The notes under the pieces are model-generated. The model was not told the origin of the DNA. It saw nothing but the letters and a program-made list of their open reading frames with translations, and searched no databases. 46,555 nucleotides of DNA from Bacillota bacterium (GTDB taxonomy: Bacteria > Bacillota > Clostridia > SK-Y3): positions 1-46,555 of the forward strand of contig JAKSBV010000154.1 of the NCBI GenBank assembly GCA_022360955.1, in the 5' to 3' direction. Within the stretch, counting starts at the first letter, position 1; every line of letters starts with the position of its first letter. Of the stretch, positions 34,045 through 43,672 are shown one piece after another. The translations under genes were made by a program, and so were the position numbers.

Positions 34045-35928
34045 ATGATGGACGAAATTTTGCAAAGATTTATATTACCGGATGAATTGACCGATGTGTT
34101 GACGGTGAACGAAAATGTGACAATCGCAGAGTCCAGGGCAGAAATCCTGGAAATGGCTTTTGGCAATTGTGACGCCAAAGAGGTATTTGAGGTGGCTTAT
34201 GATGTACCGGGCTTCGGCCGTATTACGGAAGCGACTGTTGCACGTTGTAAGAACGGGGCTGCTATCAATTATACGGAGGCGTATATGCGCCGAAGAGATC
34301 CTGAGTGTATGGTTATTTCGGATCAGGGTGAGACCGATAAGCCGAAATACAAGGATCTTTATGGTGAGGATTTCCATGATCTCAGAAATGATACGTTTGA
34401 ATGGCTTAAAACGCAAGAACTGTTGTTATTGCCCTTTATGGCAGGGGGTATGGAACTGGGATATCCGGCCTTGCTTGTAGCACCCAAAAATGCGGCATTT
34501 TTTGTAGGCGGGTTGGGAGACCTGCAGGGTTGCATTCCGAAAAGTCAGGTTCCCGAAGGCTTCAAGCCTAGAGCGATCATTTATCTTGCGCCTCCTTTCC
34601 GACATACGCATTTTGACGGGAAGCAGATTGTTGTACACAACAGGCTTACCAATATGCATGAATTATTTTCTTATAATTTATATCCCGGTCCAAGTGCTAA
34701 AAAAGGTATTTATGGCGTACTTCTTAATATTGGAGAGCAGGAAGACTGGGTTACGGTTCACGGGTCAAGCGTTAAAGTTGTAACTCCTTATGACAATCAA
34801 ATTGTCATTATGCACGAAGGCGCCAGCGGCGGCGGCAAAAGTGAAATGATAGAGCATATACACAAGGAAATGGACGGAAGAGTGCTGTTTGGCAAGAATC
34901 GTTCCACAGGCGAAAAGCTATATATGGAATTAAAAGAAACCTGTGATCTGAAACCGGTAACCGATGATATGGCCCTCTGCCATCCCAGCATCCAAAACGG
35001 CAGCAAAAAGCTTGTAGCTACCGATGCCGAACAGGGATGGTTCCTCAGAATAAACCATATCACCAAATACGGGACGGATCCTCAGCATGAAAAGCTTTGC
35101 ATACATCCGAAGGAGCCGCTTATATTCTTGAATCTTCAAGGCGTACCTGAGTCCACCTGTTTGATCTGGGAGCATACAATGGACGAACCTGACAAACCCT
35201 GCCCCAATCCGCGGGTGATTATGCCAAGAAGACTTGTCCCCAATGTTGTTGATGAACCGGTTGAAATTGATGTGAGAAGTTTTGGTATTCGTACGCCTGC
35301 TTGCACCAAAGAGAAGCCTACTTACGGCATCATCGGATTTTTCCATGTACTGCCGCCTAGTCTTGCGTGGCTCTGGAGGCTGGTTGCCCCAAGAGGTCAT
35401 GATAATCCCAGCATAACGGATACGATAGGAATGACAAGTGAAGGCGTAGGCTCCTACTGGCCGTTTGCTACAGGAAAAAGAGTGACACAGGCCAATCTTT
35501 TGTTAAAGCAGATTCTTGATACCGCAAATACAAGGTTTATACTGACGCCAAACCAGAATGTGGGTACTTATAAGGTTGGATTTATGCCGCAGTGGATCAC
35601 CAGAGAATACCTTGCAAGACGTGGAAGTGCCAAATTTAACCCGGATCAGCTTGTAGCAGCAAAGAGTCCGCTCCTCGGATATGCGCTTGAGTCGTTGAAG
35701 GTTGACGGTACGTTCATTCCTAAGGGATTGCTGCAGGTTAACCATCAGCCGGAGGTAGGCGATGCAGGTTATGAAGCCGGTGCGAAAATACTAAGTGATT
35801 TCTTCAAGAGGGAATTGGCGAAATTTGTCGTATCCGATCTTGATCCGCTTGGTAAAAAAATCATTGAGTGTTGTGTTTGTGACGGCACACTTCAAGATTA
35901 TCTTGACCTAATACCGATGAAGCTTTAG
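34045..35928 (+). CDS. DUF4914-family P-loop protein
   Basis: 627 residues resembling the uncharacterised DUF4914 family. The middle carries a phosphate-binding loop, EGASGGGKSEM (about residues 254-264), followed by TDDMALCHPS, which recalls the kinase-type loops and paired acidic residues of PEP carboxykinase and HPr kinase. Later motifs are PRRLVPNVV, FFHVLPPSLAWLWRLV and GSYWPFATGKR, and the aromatic/PP segments again recall PEP carboxykinase. That kinship is my inference. ATG 34045 or 34048 follows GGGGTG. It is soluble and co-transcribed with the 2-oxoacid oxidoreductase genes, which suggests a role in C3/C4 acid metabolism. Confidence 0.75.
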   Translation: MMDEILQRFILPDELTDVLTVNENVTIAESRAEILEMAFGNCDAKEVFEVAYDVPGFGRITEATVARCKNGAAINYTEAYMRRRDPECMVISDQGETDKPKYKDLYGEDFHDLRNDTFEWLKTQELLLLPFMAGGMELGYPALLVAPKNAAFFVGGLGDLQGCIPKSQVPEGFKPRAIIYLAPPFRHTHFDGKQIVVHNRLTNMHELFSYNLYPGPSAKKGIYGVLLNIGEQEDWVTVHGSSVKVVTPYDNQIVIMHEGASGGGKSEMIEHIHKEMDGRVLFGKNRSTGEKLYMELKETCDLKPVTDDMALCHPSIQNGSKKLVATDAEQGWFLRINHITKYGTDPQHEKLCIHPKEPLIFLNLQGVPESTCLIWEHTMDEPDKPCPNPRVIMPRRLVPNVVDEPVEIDVRSFGIRTPACTKEKPTYGIIGFFHVLPPSLAWLWRLVAPRGHDNPSITDTIGMTSEGVGSYWPFATGKRVTQANLLLKQILDTANTRFILTPNQNVGTYKVGFMPQWITREYLARRGSAKFNPDQLVAAKSPLLGYALESLKVDGTFIPKGLLQVNHQPEVGDAGYEAGAKILSDFFKRELAKFVVSDLDPLGKKIIECCVCDGTLQDYLDLIPMKL

Positions 35929-35964
35929 TTTTAATAAAAATTATCATGGAAGGCGGGGGTCAGA

Positions 35965-36549
35965 TTGAGTACATTAAAGTATAAGGTTGCAGCGGGGCCG
36001 GAAGGATACCTTCCTCCGGCCGCTGCTTCATGCGGGATTGTTCTTCCGGAAAAAGGAGAAGCGCTGATAGAGGGTGCTATTGTACCTGAGGAAGAGGCAA
36101 TGTTGGAGATTGTCAAAAAACTGCAAAATGCCAGCAATCCTGTGTTCTTTCCGGGACCGTTACTGCTTTGGGATTGGAAAGAAGGCGTGCGTGAAAAGGC
36201 TAAAGAAGTGAAAGAGTTTGCGGATTTGATGGATGCCAGAATTATTCCTATGCCCGATTATCGTCCTAAATATCCCATGATTAACCCGGAAATAGAGATC
36301 AATCCCAATCATCCCAATCTCACAATTTGGCACAACCAGATTGATGTATGTGTCTTTATAGGCGTACACTGTCATTATGCAAATGTGGCCTTAAAAATTG
36401 TCAGAGGAGGAACCGATTGCTATACGATAGCCTTGTGTGCCGAAATGGGGCACGAAGATGCTATGATTTCTTTAAGGGATGTGGGACTGCAAAAGATTAA
36501 AGCGCTTAAAGAAATTGCCGTAAAGCTGAAAAAGGGGGGACAAGGATGA
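35965..36549 (+). CDS. CdhB-like (CO dehydrogenase/acetyl-CoA synthase epsilon-type) protein
   Basis: 194 residues. NPVFFPGPLLLWD, then IDVCVFIGVHCHYANVALKIVR resembles the Rossmann-like/DHS fold of the small subunit of archaeal CO dehydrogenase complexes. Clostridial genomes have it as a 'CO dehydrogenase beta subunit family' protein beside 2-oxoacid oxidoreductases. TTG 35965 is the start, after a G-rich ribosome site. Its end overlaps the next gene (ATGA). No CO dehydrogenase catalytic subunit is here, so it more likely serves the oxidoreductase. Confidence 0.7.
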   Translation: MSTLKYKVAAGPEGYLPPAAASCGIVLPEKGEALIEGAIVPEEEAMLEIVKKLQNASNPVFFPGPLLLWDWKEGVREKAKEVKEFADLMDARIIPMPDYRPKYPMINPEIEINPNHPNLTIWHNQIDVCVFIGVHCHYANVALKIVRGGTDCYTIALCAEMGHEDAMISLRDVGLQKIKALKEIAVKLKKGGQG

Positions 36550-37691
36550 TTAAGCAACAAGAGGTAACCCCGGATATTCTATTTTCAAGCGAGGAAAAAC
36601 AAGACATGTTCATTACCGGCAGTGAAGCCGTAAAGGAAGCTGTCAAAAGAGCTAATGTCGATATTGCGATTTCCTATCCGATCACACCCCAGTCCGAAAG
36701 CATGCACCTCGTTGGCGATCTTTATGCGCAAGGGTATATTGATGAATATCTAAGAGGCGAAAATGAGCTGGCCGTTATGTCGGAAGTAGCAGGTGCGTCA
36801 ATGGGCGGGGTAAGAGTTTTCACCGCAACGGGCGGACCGGGTACCCTGCGAGCATTTGAGATGTTTTCTACCTGGTCCGGGGCAAGGCTTCCTATAGTCT
36901 GTGCTTTTCTGACCAGAGGGCTTAATTCTCCCTTGACAATACAACCGGACAATCTTGAGATGGCCCATGTGTTGGATACGGGAATGCTTATGCTGCATGC
37001 CGAAAATGCTCAGGACCTCTATGATATGCTGTTAAGAGCGTTTATTGTGGCTGAAATGCCCGATGTGCATATACCGATAGGGGTATTTGCCGACGGTTTT
37101 TTTGTGACACACACCAGAGACAAGATACAAGTTGATTCCGAAGACATCAAGCTGCCCAAATACAATCCCTACAACTCACCGGTTCCTGCCATTGATATGG
37201 AGAATGTTCCGGTAAGGCTGATGAGAGATCCCTTTGTAATGAAAAGCAACTTTATAAGCTATGCCGCACATGCTTCCTGGCAGCAAGAAGTGCTGGCAGC
37301 GGTGGAGCGCTCAAGACGTTATTTGAATAAATATCTTGGGGGGCTTACGGAGGTTACCCACGAGGGTGCGGAGATTATGGTGCTGGCATCGGGAACAGCA
37401 GTCTCCCAAAGCCGCGAAGCAATTGAACAGGCAAGAAATGAAGGCATTGATGCGGGGCTCATCAAACTCAAATGCCTGCGGCCGTTCCCTGTCGAAGAGA
37501 TCAATAATGCATTAAAAACAGCAAAAGCAGTAGTCATTCCTGAATTTAACAGGGTGGGGTGGCTGTTCCGCGAAGTAAAGGCAGCATTACAAAAAGAAAT
37601 ACATGTTATAGGAGCTCCGAGGGTATTTGGAGGAATGACCATGCCTGTAGAGCTTATATTGGACGAGATTCGGAGGTGTCATAATGTCTAA
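36546..37691 (+). CDS. 2-oxoacid:ferredoxin oxidoreductase alpha subunit (1)
   Basis: 381 residues with the pyrimidine-binding half of the TPP fold and a transketolase C-terminal domain. Motifs: FITGSEAVKEAVKRANVDIA, YPITPQSESMHLVG, GENELAVMSEVAGASMGG, TATGGPGTLRAFEMF and the C-terminal RPFPVEEI ... GGMTMPVE. It works with the beta, gamma and delta subunits to decarboxylate a 2-oxoacid to an acyl-CoA while reducing ferredoxin. The sequence feels closer to the phenylglyoxylate/indolepyruvate-like branch than to clostridial one-chain PFOR. Substrate uncertain. It overlaps both neighbours. Confidence 0.9.
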   Translation: MIKQQEVTPDILFSSEEKQDMFITGSEAVKEAVKRANVDIAISYPITPQSESMHLVGDLYAQGYIDEYLRGENELAVMSEVAGASMGGVRVFTATGGPGTLRAFEMFSTWSGARLPIVCAFLTRGLNSPLTIQPDNLEMAHVLDTGMLMLHAENAQDLYDMLLRAFIVAEMPDVHIPIGVFADGFFVTHTRDKIQVDSEDIKLPKYNPYNSPVPAIDMENVPVRLMRDPFVMKSNFISYAAHASWQQEVLAAVERSRRYLNKYLGGLTEVTHEGAEIMVLASGTAVSQSREAIEQARNEGIDAGLIKLKCLRPFPVEEINNALKTAKAVVIPEFNRVGWLFREVKAALQKEIHVIGAPRVFGGMTMPVELILDEIRRCHNV

Positions 37692-38556
37692 GCGCATATT
37701 TAAAATGTGTCCTGAGTTTGAAGATATCATGCCTGACGAATACAAAGAATTGGTTGAGAAAGGTCCCTATGGCAAAGGATATGGTGTTTCTGACCTTGGA
37801 AATTTTAAGGAATTGATAGAAGAGCACCCTTTATGTGCCGGCTGTGGGCTGGCTCTCGCACTCAGGCTTGTGATAGCTTCCCTGCCGGTGCCGGAGGAAA
37901 CGATTGTTGTGGGATCCACAGGATGTAGTTCACTATTGTTTCCACAGGTCGCCCTTCATAATATACATTCTATTTTTGGAAATCAGAATGCGGTAGCAAC
38001 GGGACTCAAAAGGGCCATGCAGCTAAGATTTCCCGATAAGGAGAAGGATGTAGTGGTGATTGCAGGGGACGGTGCAACGGCCGATATCGGTCTTGACATG
38101 GTTATGCAGTCGTGGTTCAGAAGGGAGCGTCTGACGACCATTATGCTGGATAATGAGGCCTATGCCAATACGGGCGGACAGGAAAGCGGGATGTCCGTTG
38201 AGAAGAAGGTTTTAAACATGGCACCAACAGGGAAAAAATTTCCGAAGATATGTTTGCCGGAAGTTGCACGTGAAGCCGGATGTGACTATGTAGCAACGGT
38301 TTCGTCGGCTAATTCCAGGCGTATCGAAAAAGTTGTTCGGCAGGCCGTGTTGACGGCAAGAGAAGTCGGTCCTTCATATGTTCAAATATTCAGCCCATGT
38401 CCGACCAATTATAAATTTAAGTCCCATGAAAGTGTCGCTATGGCTAAAGCCCGTGAAAAGGATGGAACTTACAGTATGGTTGAGTATGTATCGGACAATG
38501 CCCGGAGCTTTCTTGAAGGGTTAAAGGAGGAGGCAAAACATGCGAAACGTAACTAA
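37684..38556 (+). CDS. 2-oxoacid:ferredoxin oxidoreductase beta subunit (1)
   Basis: 290-residue TPP-binding subunit. HPLCAGCGLALALR and GSTGCSS carry cysteines for a 4Fe-4S cluster near the cofactor. GDGATADIGLDMVMQSWFRR is the Mg2+-TPP motif, followed by [10 protein letters not shown] and the C-terminal SPCPTNYKF. GGAGG precedes ATG 37684, which overlaps the alpha subunit's end by 8 bases, and its own end overlaps the gamma gene by 17, so the genes are tightly coupled. Confidence 0.92.
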   Translation: MSKRIFKMCPEFEDIMPDEYKELVEKGPYGKGYGVSDLGNFKELIEEHPLCAGCGLALALRLVIASLPVPEETIVVGSTGCSSLLFPQVALHNIHSIFGNQNAVATGLKRAMQLRFPDKEKDVVVIAGDGATADIGLDMVMQSWFRRERLTTIMLDNEAYANTGGQESGMSVEKKVLNMAPTGKKFPKICLPEVAREAGCDYVATVSSANSRRIEKVVRQAVLTAREVGPSYVQIFSPCPTNYKFKSHESVAMAKAREKDGTYSMVEYVSDNARSFLEGLKEEAKHAKRN

Positions 38557-39208
38557 TATAAGAATGTCAGGACTTGGAGGTCAGGGAGTTGTAACGGCGG
38601 CGCATATCCTTGGGTCTGCTGCTACAACACAAGGTTTTGAGAGCACAGTAAATCCGTTTTTTGGGGCAGAGAAGCGTCTGGCGCCTGCAGAAAGCTATGT
38701 TAGAATCTCCAAAGAGCGTATTTATGAACGGGGCGAAATACTTTCACCGAATATCATCATGATTTTCCATCCACATGTTATTACATTGGGAAAATGTTAT
38801 ACCATGCCTTTTTTCGAGGGACTTCAAGAAAACGGTATCATTCTCATTAACTCGGATGAAGTCATTGAGCTTAAAAAGGCTGATAAGGAACAATTGATGC
38901 AGCTAAAAGCGGCCGTATATTATGTTTCTGCCACGGAAATAGCATCTGAAGTGGGGGGGACAGAGCTTTCCACCAATATGGCAATGCTTGGGGCCCTGCT
39001 CGGTATAACCTCTCTTGTGGATGACGAAAGTTTTGAGCAAGCTTTAACCGAGAGGTTTAGCGGAGGAAAATTCGTTGCTTCCGCAACCACTGCAGCCCTT
39101 GATGATGCGGTCAAAGGGAAGTATGCCCGGGTCACTCAGCTCATTGAAAAAAATATTGAAGTTGTAAAGGCTGCCTCCAAATCTGTACGGGAACACAAAT
39201 TAAGTTAA
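38540..39208 (+). CDS. 2-oxoacid:ferredoxin oxidoreductase gamma subunit
   Basis: 222 residues. The family start NIRMSGLGGQGVVTAAHILG (CoA-binding/gamma fold) is followed by FFGAEKRLAPAESYVRIS and a C-terminal region with TELSTNMAMLGALLGIT. It completes the substrate channel and CoA site of the four-subunit enzyme. Only one gamma and one delta gene exist for two alpha/beta pairs, so they are probably shared. GGAGGAGG precedes the start. Confidence 0.92.
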   Translation: MRNVTNIRMSGLGGQGVVTAAHILGSAATTQGFESTVNPFFGAEKRLAPAESYVRISKERIYERGEILSPNIIMIFHPHVITLGKCYTMPFFEGLQENGIILINSDEVIELKKADKEQLMQLKAAVYYVSATEIASEVGGTELSTNMAMLGALLGITSLVDDESFEQALTERFSGGKFVASATTAALDDAVKGKYARVTQLIEKNIEVVKAASKSVREHKLS

Positions 39209-39220
39209 GGAGAGGTTTTT

Positions 39221-39412
39221 ATGTATACTGCTGCAAAAATCGATCTTGAAAAGTGTATCGGCTGCAGGTTGTGTATAATTTGCTGCCCGGACCCTAATGT
39301 GCTTATGTTTAATGAAGATAAAGAGTTATTCGTGAATGAAAATCGCTGTAAGGGATGCGGATTGTGTGCAGGGGTTTGTCCCAAAAAAGCGATTACGGTT
39401 AAAGAGGCTTAA
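39221..39412 (+). CDS. 2-oxoacid:ferredoxin oxidoreductase delta subunit, 2[4Fe-4S] ferredoxin
   Basis: 63-residue bacterial-type ferredoxin with two cluster motifs, CIGCRLCIICCP (C-x2-C-x2-C-x3-C-P) and CKGCGLCAGVCP. It carries electrons out of the TPP enzyme. AAGGAG precedes ATG. It sits between the first A-B-G set and the second A-B pair. Confidence 0.93.
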   Translation: MYTAAKIDLEKCIGCRLCIICCPDPNVLMFNEDKELFVNENRCKGCGLCAGVCPKKAITVKEA

Positions 39413-39446
39413 TCACAAAGTCAAAAATATAAGGAGAAGTTTGTGA

Positions 39447-40610
39447 ATGAGACAAGATCAAAAGGTTGTGAATGCAGATTATCTGTTATTTGATGCACCT
39501 AGAAAAGAGAGCTTCATTACAGGAAGCGAGGCCGTGGCAGAAGCCATTAAGCGTGCGAACATCGATATGGCCGTCGCATATCCGATAACGCCGCAAAGCG
39601 AAAGTATGCACCTTGTTGGTGAACTATACGCAAAGGGATATGTGAAAGATTTCTATCGTGCGGAAAATGAGTTTGCTGTTATGGCAGCGATTCACGGCGC
39701 TTCACTGGCGGGAGGAAGGGTCTTTACGGCAACAAGCGGTCCTGGGACACTGCGCGCAATGGAAATGTTTCCGGTATGGGCTGGCGCACGCCAGCCTATA
39801 GTGTGCGCATTTATGTGCAGAGGTGTATCGCTGCCGCCGTCCATACAGCCGGAAAATATTGAAATGGCTATGCTGCTTGAGACGGGGATGATGATGCTTC
39901 ATGCCGAAAACGGACAGGATTTTTTTGATATGCTTCTGAAAGCATATATCGTTGCGGAAAAGCCCGACGTTCACTTACCTGTAGGTGTATTTGCCGACGG
40001 TTTTTTTGTAACCCATACAAGGGATAAGGTTATGTTGCCGTCGGAGGATTTGACGCTTGAGTCATATAGTCCTCATTGTGCCCCTGTCCCCGCTTTTAAC
40101 ATGGAGACCCCGCCGATTCGTATTACGCGGGACCCTTTGCTCAATAAAAGCAATTTTATCAGTTATGCGGCAAATGCAAGCTGGCATCAGGAAGTGCTGG
40201 CAGCATCGGAGCGGGCCAGGAAGTATCTGAATCGCTATCTTAACGGGCTGCTGGAGGTAGAAAAACCGGAAGCGAAGATAATGTTTGCTGCATCCGGAAC
40301 AGCCGTTTCACAATGCAGAGAGGCCATAAGACGACTTAGCGATATGGGCATTGAAGCAGGACTGATTAAAATTAAATCCGTTCGTCCTTTTCCTGAGAAA
40401 GAGCTGCGAGAAGCGACGAAAGAAGCGGAATGGATTTTTGTTCCGGAATTTAATGCGGGAGGCTGGCTGGCAAGAGAGATTAAAGCTGCCTTAGATCGCA
40501 ATAGCAGAGTAGTGGGAGAACCCAGGGTTTTCGGCGGAATGACGATGCCGCCTGAGATTATAATAGATGCAGTGCTGAAAAGGCTGCAAAGCAGTGACGT
40601 GAATATTTAA
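39447..40610 (+). CDS. 2-oxoacid:ferredoxin oxidoreductase alpha subunit (2)
   Basis: 387 residues, clear paralogue of the alpha subunit at 36546 along its whole length (FITGSEAVAEAIKRANIDMA, YPITPQSESMHLVG, TSGPGTLRAMEMF, FADGFFVTHTRDK, GGMTMPPE). The active-site neighbourhood differs in places: ENEFAVMAAIHGASL for ENELAVMSEVAGASM, and MCRGVSLPPSIQPEN for LTRGLNSPLTIQPDN. The two pairs may therefore prefer different 2-oxoacids. AAGGAGA precedes the start. Confidence 0.9.
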   Translation: MRQDQKVVNADYLLFDAPRKESFITGSEAVAEAIKRANIDMAVAYPITPQSESMHLVGELYAKGYVKDFYRAENEFAVMAAIHGASLAGGRVFTATSGPGTLRAMEMFPVWAGARQPIVCAFMCRGVSLPPSIQPENIEMAMLLETGMMMLHAENGQDFFDMLLKAYIVAEKPDVHLPVGVFADGFFVTHTRDKVMLPSEDLTLESYSPHCAPVPAFNMETPPIRITRDPLLNKSNFISYAANASWHQEVLAASERARKYLNRYLNGLLEVEKPEAKIMFAASGTAVSQCREAIRRLSDMGIEAGLIKIKSVRPFPEKELREATKEAEWIFVPEFNAGGWLAREIKAALDRNSRVVGEPRVFGGMTMPPEIIIDAVLKRLQSSDVNI

Positions 40611-40643
40611 TTTTCCTGACGTTGGGATGAATAGAGGTGAACG

Positions 40644-41519
40644 ATGAAAACCAGAGTAATAACGCCAGCAGATGTTTTTGAAAAATATTTACCGGAAGAA
40701 TACCGGGATTTAGTGGACCGCGGTCCTTATCTTGAAAATCATGGTGTTGCAGGTTTGGGAACGACAAAAGAGCTTGTCGAACAACATCCCCATTGCGCCG
40801 GGTGCGGAGTATCATTGGGTATCAGGTTGGCTGCTGCATCGCTCCCTTCGCCTGAAGACACTATTATTGTCGGCACACCGGGATGTTCTTTCTTTGCATT
40901 GGCTCAAACTGCAGTTAATTACTCCAATACGGCTTTTGGCAACCAGAATGCCGTAGCTTCCGGCATCAAAAGGATGCTGCAGGTTCGCCATCCGGATAAA
41001 AACAAGGATGTAATCGTTATGGTTGGCGATGGAGGCATAGCGGATATCGGGCTTGATTTGACGCTTCATTCCTGGTTCAGAAGAGAAAAAATAACAACCA
41101 TCATGCTTGACAACGAAGTATATGGAAACACCGGGGGACAGGAAAGCGGGATGAGCAAAATAGGACAAAAGCTGAATATGGCGCCCACAGGCAAAAAATT
41201 CCCCAAGGTTCCGGTGTATGACATGGCAAAGACTGCCGGGTGTGCTTACACGGCACGCGTGACCGTAGCCAGCCCATATAAGCTTGAAAAGGCCGTGCGG
41301 AAAGCCGTTCTTATCGCAAGAAATGTTGGTCCTACCTATGTGCAGATTTATACCCCATGTCCGACGAATATGAAGTTTCCATCCAATGGAACCATCAATG
41401 TTGCAAAAGAAGCAGAAAAAGAGTACTATTCCTTTGATGAATACTTTACGAAAGAAGCAGAGCAATACTTAGCCGAGCAAAATGCTTTAAAAAATTCCCA
41501 AGGGATAGATGAGAAATAG
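40644..41519 (+). CDS. 2-oxoacid:ferredoxin oxidoreductase beta subunit (2)
   Basis: 291 residues, paralogue of the beta subunit at 37684: [41 protein letters not shown] and [10 protein letters not shown]. The cofactor and cluster residues are kept; differences such as [13 protein letters not shown] for GSTGCSSLLFPQV line the cluster/substrate side. GAGGTGA precedes ATG 40644. It would pair with the second alpha subunit and use the single gamma and delta subunits. It ends 8 bases before the purK-purE fusion. Confidence 0.9.
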   Translation: MKTRVITPADVFEKYLPEEYRDLVDRGPYLENHGVAGLGTTKELVEQHPHCAGCGVSLGIRLAAASLPSPEDTIIVGTPGCSFFALAQTAVNYSNTAFGNQNAVASGIKRMLQVRHPDKNKDVIVMVGDGGIADIGLDLTLHSWFRREKITTIMLDNEVYGNTGGQESGMSKIGQKLNMAPTGKKFPKVPVYDMAKTAGCAYTARVTVASPYKLEKAVRKAVLIARNVGPTYVQIYTPCPTNMKFPSNGTINVAKEAEKEYYSFDEYFTKEAEQYLAEQNALKNSQGIDEK

Positions 41520-41527
41520 GTGATAAA

Positions 41528-43165
41528 ATGACGAAGCGGAACAGCAGGATGTTAACGCCTCCTGCAAAGATAGGCATTATAGGCGGAGGGCAGTTAGGAC
41601 GAATGCTCACCTTGGAAGCCAAGAGAATGGGATATCATGTTACCGTGCTGGATCCCAAGGAAGCTTCTCCTGCAGCGCAGGTGGCTGACGAGCATATATT
41701 GGCCGATTATTCCGACAGAGAGCAGATCAGAAGACTGGCCGAGACAACGGAAGTGATGACCTATGAATTCGAGCATATCAATGCCGATGCACTGTGTGAG
41801 CTTGAAGATGCCGATTACCGCATCATTCCCTCCGGACGTGTGCTTAGAAAGATACAAAACAAATATCTCCAAAAAACCATACTGAAAAATGCCGGGCTGC
41901 CGGTGCCGGATTTTTGGAAAGTCGATTCCGTTCAACAACTTGAACAAATCATTGAGGATCGGGGCCTGCCGCTTGTGCTGAAATCTTGTTTTGGCGGATA
42001 TGACGGCAAAGGCAATATAGTCATACGGGAAAGAGCGGAGGTTGAACAGGCGGTTAAGTCTCTGGAAGGTACGCAGTACTACGTGGAGGAATATGTTCAT
42101 TTTATAAAAGAGTTATCCATTATGGTATCGGTGGATGCCAAGGGAGAATTTATTCACTATCCTATAGCAGAAAATGTCCATGAGGATAGTATACTGCGTT
42201 TGACGAAAGTACCGGCAGATGTAGATGATGTTATTCAAGCACAGGTCGTAAAAATCGCTAAAGAGATGATGGATACGTTTGGGGATACGGGTGTGTTTTG
42301 TATGGAGCTGTTTCTGGACGGATCAAATAGATTATACATCAATGAGATAGCCCCCCGGCCCCACAATTCCGGTCATTATACCATAGAAGCCTGCGCAACA
42401 TCACAATACGAGCAGCTTATAAGAATTCTGACCGGTATGCCTTTAGGTTCGGCGGAACTCATACTGCCATGTGCCATGGCAAATATTCTGGGGGATTGTA
42501 ATCCGGCAGAGAGCAGCTATCATGTGGAGGGACTTGATAAGGCCCTTGCTTTTGAAAAGCTATATATACATCTGTACGGTAAGCATAAAATCTCAAGATT
42601 GCGAAAGCTTGGCCATGTGACTGTACTTTCCGAATGTGCGGGAAGTGCCGAAAGGATTGTAAATGAGGCCATGTCGCACATATCGGTGATAAGAGAGGAG
42701 GGGACGTTAATGGCGGAAAAAGAAAATGAACCTCCTGTAAAGGTAGGCATTATCATGGGCAGTGATTCTGACTTTCCGGTGATGCGTACTGTAGCATTAA
42801 CGCTGAAAGAACTGGAAATCGGTTATGAGACCCGGGTGGTATCGGCGCACAGAACGCCGGAGGTTATGTTTGAATATGCCAAAAGTGCCGAAGAACGAGG
42901 CATTGAAGTCATTGTTGCCGGTGCCGGAGGGGCAGCCCATCTGCCGGGAATGGTGGCCTCATTGACCCCACTGCCGGTGATCGGTGTGCCTGTCAAATCC
43001 AGAAGCCTTGACGGTTTGGACTCCCTTTTATCCATTGCCCAGATGCCGGCCGGCGTACCGGTGGCAACAGTGGGTATCAATGAGTCGGCCGATGCCGGTT
43101 TACTTGCAGCGAGAATGCTCGGTGTCGCAGATGAGGCCGTAAGTCAAAGGCTTGAGGATATGTGA
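41528..43165 (+). CDS. purK-purE: Fused N5-carboxyaminoimidazole ribonucleotide synthase-mutase (PurK-PurE)
   Basis: 545 residues. The N-terminal part (1-385) is PurK, an ATP-grasp enzyme that carboxylates aminoimidazole ribonucleotide: [50 protein letters not shown]. The C-terminal part (395-545) is class I Pur[36 protein letters not shown]. Together they convert AIR to CAIR in purine synthesis. Bacteria normally encode the two separately; yeast ADE2 has this fused order. The joint at residue about 395 contains ATG 42710 preceded by GAGGAGGGG, a possible internal start. Last gene of the operon, 8 bases after a beta subunit. Confidence 0.95.
   Translation: MTKRNSRMLTPPAKIGIIGGGQLGRMLTLEAKRMGYHVTVLDPKEASPAAQVADEHILADYSDREQIRRLAETTEVMTYEFEHINADALCELEDADYRIIPSGRVLRKIQNKYLQKTILKNAGLPVPDFWKVDSVQQLEQIIEDRGLPLVLKSCFGGYDGKGNIVIRERAEVEQAVKSLEGTQYYVEEYVHFIKELSIMVSVDAKGEFIHYPIAENVHEDSILRLTKVPADVDDVIQAQVVKIAKEMMDTFGDTGVFCMELFLDGSNRLYINEIAPRPHNSGHYTIEACATSQYEQLIRILTGMPLGSAELILPCAMANILGDCNPAESSYHVEGLDKALAFEKLYIHLYGKHKISRLRKLGHVTVLSECAGSAERIVNEAMSHISVIREEGTLMAEKENEPPVKVGIIMGSDSDFPVMRTVALTLKELEIGYETRVVSAHRTPEVMFEYAKSAEERGIEVIVAGAGGAAHLPGMVASLTPLPVIGVPVKSRSLDGLDSLLSIAQMPAGVPVATVGINESADAGLLAARMLGVADEAVSQRLEDM
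42695..42712 (+). promoter_or_regulatory. Internal ribosome binding site and start inside the PurK-PurE fusion
   Basis: GAGGAGGGG (42695-42703) lies 6 bases before an in-frame ATG (42710) exactly at the domain joint, where a free purE would begin ([19 protein letters not shown]). It is either the relic of two former genes or a site that yields extra free PurE. Confidence 0.55.
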
Positions 43166-43273
43166 TGATTCTACGTTTTTTGTGTAAATATAAATTCAAT
43201 TTTAAACTTGGGCATCTATACGGATCAGGCATGAAAAAATAGTATAAAATGAAGCTGTACCCCACGGGTATCA

Positions 43274-43369
43274 TAGTATTGCCAGTTTTATTCAGGGTTT
43301 AAGATATAGATAGCGTATATCGGCATTAGAAATATTCGCTATAAATTCTAAATAAAATTGGCAATACTA
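43274..43369. repeat. Nested inverted repeat, 96 bp
   Basis: Nineteen-base outer arms 43274-43292 and 43351-43369 (one mismatch; TAGTATTGCC...) enclose inner arms ATAGCG...CGCTAT (43310-43342). No reading frame. It lies in the 500-base gap between the purine fusion and the secreted phosphoesterase, which otherwise shows no gene, clear promoter or terminator. Confidence 0.6.
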
Positions 43370-43672
43370 AAGATATACTGCTTTAAATCTACCCCTTCAT
43401 CTGAACAAACAGCATTTTCTCTTATATACTTCAATTTTGGTCCTATCTTTTTTCAACGAATTCATTATATTATTCTGCACCTGAAGGGACTATTTTCTAA
43501 TGCATATATCTTACAAAAAAATACATATTTCTATCATGAATACGATAAGTTTACAAAAAACATAAAGTGAATAAAAAATAACGTTTATTTAATGTAAATT
43601 TAACAATAGTCTGTAATAATTGGTTTGAGCCTAAGTAGAGATGCTTTGAGCATAGCGAAAGGAATGTGATGT

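Noticed and set aside
41594-42100. A 168-codon minus-strand frame opposite purK, and similar antisense frames opposite other genes
   Set aside because: They are shadows of well-supported genes, lacking ribosome sites and recognisable family motifs.
43358-43570. A 70-codon plus-strand frame before the secreted phosphoesterase
   Set aside because: It starts inside the right arm of the inverted repeat, lacks a ribosome site and has a composition typical of AT-rich non-coding DNA.
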